Part shown: positions 5,053-6,996 of the stretch, piece by piece | How positions within the stretch are numbered: the stretch's first letter is position 1 | How the letters are laid out: each line of letters opens with the position of its first letter | NCBI GenBank assembly: GCA_020347085.1 | Contig: CP070769.1 | Coordinates: 1,444,673-1,451,668 of the forward strand | Length of the DNA stretch: 6,996 bases | Reading direction: 5' to 3' | DNA from: Desulfobacterales bacterium | GTDB lineage: Bacteria; Desulfobacterota; Desulfobacteria; Desulfobacterales; C00003060 | Program-made: the position numbers and the translations under genes | Notes under the pieces: generated by a model | Database searches by the model: none | Told to the model about the DNA's origin: nothing | The model's input: only the letters and a program-made list of their open reading frames with translations

Positions 5053-6996
5053 GTGAGAAAATCATTTGCCATTTGTGCCTTGATACTGTGCCTACTGGTT
5101 TCCGCCTGCACAACAGTCACGGAAGAAGATTTGACGGATCTTCAGAGCCCTAATGCCGTAGCAAAGAAGGAAGCACTTGACAGGATATCAAAGGGGCCGG
5201 GTTTTCCACTTGACTTGGTGGCCCCGGTGTTGAACAGGGACAACGAAGAAAAAGCGGTCACGATCATGCTGCGGTTGTTGCATAACGGGAGAGAGACCAA
5301 AGATATGCAATTGAGCGTCCTGAAAGCTTTAGGACAGTTGGGCGGAAAGACAAAGGTTCCGGCATCTCCTTTGATTGAGAAACTGAAAGACAAAAATCCT
5401 GATATTCGCCGAGGCGCCATAGAGGCCCTTGCCAAAACAAAGAGCCAAGAGGGATTACCAGCTCTGATGCAATTGCTAGATTCGAAGCGAGACAAGTATG
5501 GCGTCATTTGGGCTTTGGGAGAAATCGGAGATCCGGCAGCCATTCCCACGCTAGACCGATTTTTGGCGAGTGCCGACCCATACGAGAGATACAATGCCCA
5601 AAAAGCGCTTGCGAAGATAGGAAAAGGAAAACAAATGGGCGCGGGATCATCTGTGGCTGTGGCGGGGGGGTCAGGTGTTGGGCCAGTGCCCTCTCTCCCG
5701 TTTCAGGAACGTGAGGAGGTTTTGGCTGATAAGGCTTCTGATGGACGTGTTTCTGGTAAGGTCCTGGCAAGGGGCGCCAATAAAGCTATTCCGAAACGCC
5801 AAGATGCACGGGGCATGACGAGACAGACAGGGCAGGTAGGGCAGGTCCAAGTTCAGAAAGCCGGCAAAAATGATACGGAACGTGTGGACTCCTTAGCCCT
5901 GCAGAGAAGACAACTTCTGCAGACCTTAGCCACGCAGAGAAAATTTAAGAAAGAGACCGAGCCTGCGGGAGCGGATCTAACTAAAATTGTTCCCTCGGTG
6001 TCTCAAGACGCTGGGGCGCGTCAGGAAACGACGAGCCAGGTTTTGTCTCCGGACAGGGGGAAGAAGGAAAAGACAAGAAAAGCTCAGCAGAAACAAAGCA
6101 TGCAGGAAAGGCCTCCCAGCACCACCGCGCCTCGGGCACTTGTCATGGCTCAACCTGCCCTAAATTCACAGAGCTTAGACGCGGGCATGAGGGGCTCGGA
6201 CCAGGCCTCGCATTCTCAGCAGGGAAGTGAAGAGGAGACACAAAAGGGAGTGCAAGTTTCGGCGGGACAGGAAGCGCCCGATAAAGCCACTATATTGTAT
6301 CGCGACGCCTTGGCCTACCACAGGGAGGGGTCTCTCCAGGAGGCTAAGGAGCTGTATGAAGCGGCCTTAGAGATCTCTCCTAATCTTGCCTCGGCCTGGA
6401 ACAACCTGGGGACGATTTACATGAAAGAGCGAAATTATGGTGGGGCCCTCACAGTACTTCAAAGGGCCTTGCGCATCAAGCCGGATTGTGCTGATCCTTA
6501 TTACAATCTGGCATGCCTTTATGCCTTACAGGAGAACGTGGCTGAAAGTCTGTCCTATCTTAAGAAAGCCGTCTCCGTAGATGGCGAGGCTCGAAAGTGG
6601 GCGCTGACTGATGCAGATTTGAAAAACCTGCACGGGCATTCCGAGTATGAAAAAATCATCCGAGAGGCAAAAGGTTTATACGAGTCTCCCGGGCTTATTA
6701 TTGGTCAATCTGGGTTGGGCCCACAACACTCAAGGGCGGGCAAGAAAGCTTGGGACCAGGCCTCCCATTCTGAGCAGGAAGGGAGAGAAGAGGCACAACG
6801 GGTACCGCAAGTGCCGGGAGCACCCGATGAAGCCGCTATATTGTATCGCAACGCCGTAGCCTACCACAAAGAAGGATCTCTCGAGAAGGCTAAGGAGCTG
6901 TATGAAGCGGCCTTAGAGATCTCTCCTAATCTTGCCTCGGCCTGGAACAACCTGGGGACGATTTACATGAAAGAGCGAAATTATGGTGGGGCCCTC
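5053..6996 (+). CDS. HEAT/TPR-repeat lipoprotein, 3' end outside window
   Basis: The frame from GTG 5053 stays open for 648 codons to the window edge without a stop. GGAAAG (5043-5048) is a plausible ribosome binding site. The N-terminus has Arg-Lys, a hydrophobic core and the lipobox VSAC with Cys19, so this is probably a lipoprotein facing the periplasm. Residues about 30-190 form HEAT-like alpha-helical repeats (for example IRRGAIEALAKTKSQEGLPA and VIWALGEIGDPAAIPTL). A polar, Gln/Lys/Ser-rich, probably disordered linker covers about 195-405. TPR units follow at about 411-444, 445-478 and 479-512, plus a capping helix region to about 540. A second linker (542-592) leads to a second copy of the TPR block from 593 onward, cut by the window end. 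Both repeat types are protein-binding scaffolds; no catalytic motif is seen. The position 22 bp after the Wzc-like gene suggests a role in polysaccharide export assembly, comparable to TPR lipoproteins such as AlgK, but this is inference. Confidence 0.88.
   Translation, partial: MRKSFAICALILCLLVSACTTVTEEDLTDLQSPNAVAKKEALDRISKGPGFPLDLVAPVLNRDNEEKAVTIMLRLLHNGRETKDMQLSVLKALGQLGGKTKVPASPLIEKLKDKNPDIRRGAIEALAKTKSQEGLPALMQLLDSKRDKYGVIWALGEIGDPAAIPTLDRFLASADPYERYNAQKALAKIGKGKQMGAGSSVAVAGGSGVGPVPSLPFQEREEVLADKASDGRVSGKVLARGANKAIPKRQDARGMTRQTGQVGQVQVQKAGKNDTERVDSLALQRRQLLQTLATQRKFKKETEPAGADLTKIVPSVSQDAGARQETTSQVLSPDRGKKEKTRKAQQKQSMQERPPSTTAPRALVMAQPALNSQSLDAGMRGSDQASHSQQGSEEETQKGVQVSAGQEAPDKATILYRDALAYHREGSLQEAKELYEAALEISPNLASAWNNLGTIYMKERNYGGALTVLQRALRIKPDCADPYYNLACLYALQENVAESLSYLKKAVSVDGEARKWALTDADLKNLHGHSEYEKIIREAKGLYESPGLIIGQSGLGPQHSRAGKKAWDQASHSEQEGREEAQRVPQVPGAPDEAAILYRNAVAYHKEGSLEKAKELYEAALEISPNLASAWNNLGTIYMKERNYGGAL
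5891..5941 (+). repeat. two imperfect 18-bp direct repeats 33 bp apart in the linker coding region
   Basis: CCTTAGCCCTGCAGAGAA (5891-5908) recurs as CCTTAGCCACGCAGAGAA (5924-5941), 16 of 18 bases matching. The 33-bp period is 11 codons and gives the related peptides LALQRR and LATQRK. It indicates small internal duplication in the linker between the HEAT and TPR parts. Confidence 0.6.
6181..6735 (+). repeat. TPR module, copy 1 (555 bp, in frame)
   Basis: This unit starts in the linker (GCGGGC at 6181, then GACCAGGCCTC at 6199) and covers three TPR motifs and their capping helices. It is followed directly by copy 2. The offset between copies is 555 bp at the linker end (6199 to 6754) and 546 bp in the TPR part (6291 to 6837). 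The 9-bp difference is a three-codon indel, so the reading frame is preserved. Homology fades upstream of about 6170. Confidence 0.85.
6736..6996 (+). repeat. TPR module, copy 2 (cut by window end)
   Basis: Copy 2 repeats the linker (DQASHSEQ against DQASHSQQ in copy 1) and the first TPR plus part of the second. Residues 592-648 match 410-466 at 50 of 57 positions. The last 36 residues and last 109 bases (6888-6996 against 6342-6450) are identical. Whether the copy is complete, and whether more copies follow, cannot be seen. Confidence 0.88.

Noticed and set aside
5142..5594. Reverse-strand 150-codon open frame
   Set aside because: It is fully antisense to the HEAT-repeat part of the lipoprotein, whose forward frame has a signal peptide, lipobox and recognisable repeats.
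6647..6859. Forward 70-codon open frame within the lipoprotein gene
   Set aside because: It is an alternative frame of the inter-module linker; the TPR frame runs through it uninterrupted.
1..6996. CRISPR array, tRNA, rRNA, insertion sequence or attachment site
   Set aside because: No regularly spaced repeats, RNA gene signatures, transposase frames or terminal inverted repeats were seen; the only large repeat is the coding TPR duplication.

Overview
The window reads as part of an exopolysaccharide/capsule export locus of a Gram-negative bacterium. Two lipoproteins with lipoboxes, an outer-membrane polysaccharide export (OPX) protein and a Wzc-type inner-membrane co-polymerase/kinase all imply an outer membrane. 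A DUF362 protein with two 4Fe-4S cluster motifs fits an anaerobic or low-redox lifestyle. Together with mixed GTG/ATG starts this suggests something like a Desulfobacterota (deltaproteobacterial) relative, but the lineage is inferred and cannot be proven from this stretch. All convincing genes lie on the + strand.

Layout: (1) 2-76, the last codons of an upstream gene that enters from outside the window. (2) 90-1367, a DUF362 protein with a C-terminal dicluster ferredoxin module. (3) 1368-1798, about 430 bp with no credible gene. It holds a small palindrome, a terminator-like hairpin with a T6 run and a weak ops-like sequence, and is probably the promoter and leader of the export operon. (4) 1799-2872, a Wza-like OPX lipoprotein. 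(5) 2925-5030, a Wzc-like chain-length determinant fused to a BY-kinase domain; its Walker A motif departs from consensus while the tyrosine-rich tail is kept. (6) 5053-6996, a lipoprotein with no stop codon before the window ends. It has HEAT-like repeats, a long polar Gln-rich linker and tetratricopeptide (TPR) repeats.

Genes 4 to 6 are closely spaced (52 and 22 bp), each with its own ribosome binding site, and look like one operon. By family knowledge, the OPX protein forms the outer-membrane exit and the Wzc-like protein spans the periplasm and controls chain length through tyrosine autophosphorylation. The third gene is the least expected: a periplasm-facing, lipid-anchored HEAT/TPR scaffold whose TPR block is duplicated in frame. 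The second copy is identical to the first over its last 109 bp, exactly up to the window edge. A role in assembling or stabilising the export machine, comparable to TPR lipoproteins such as AlgK in alginate secretion, is inference.

The points most worth following up are the duplicated TPR module, the deviant P-loop of the kinase and the possible attenuated leader before the operon.
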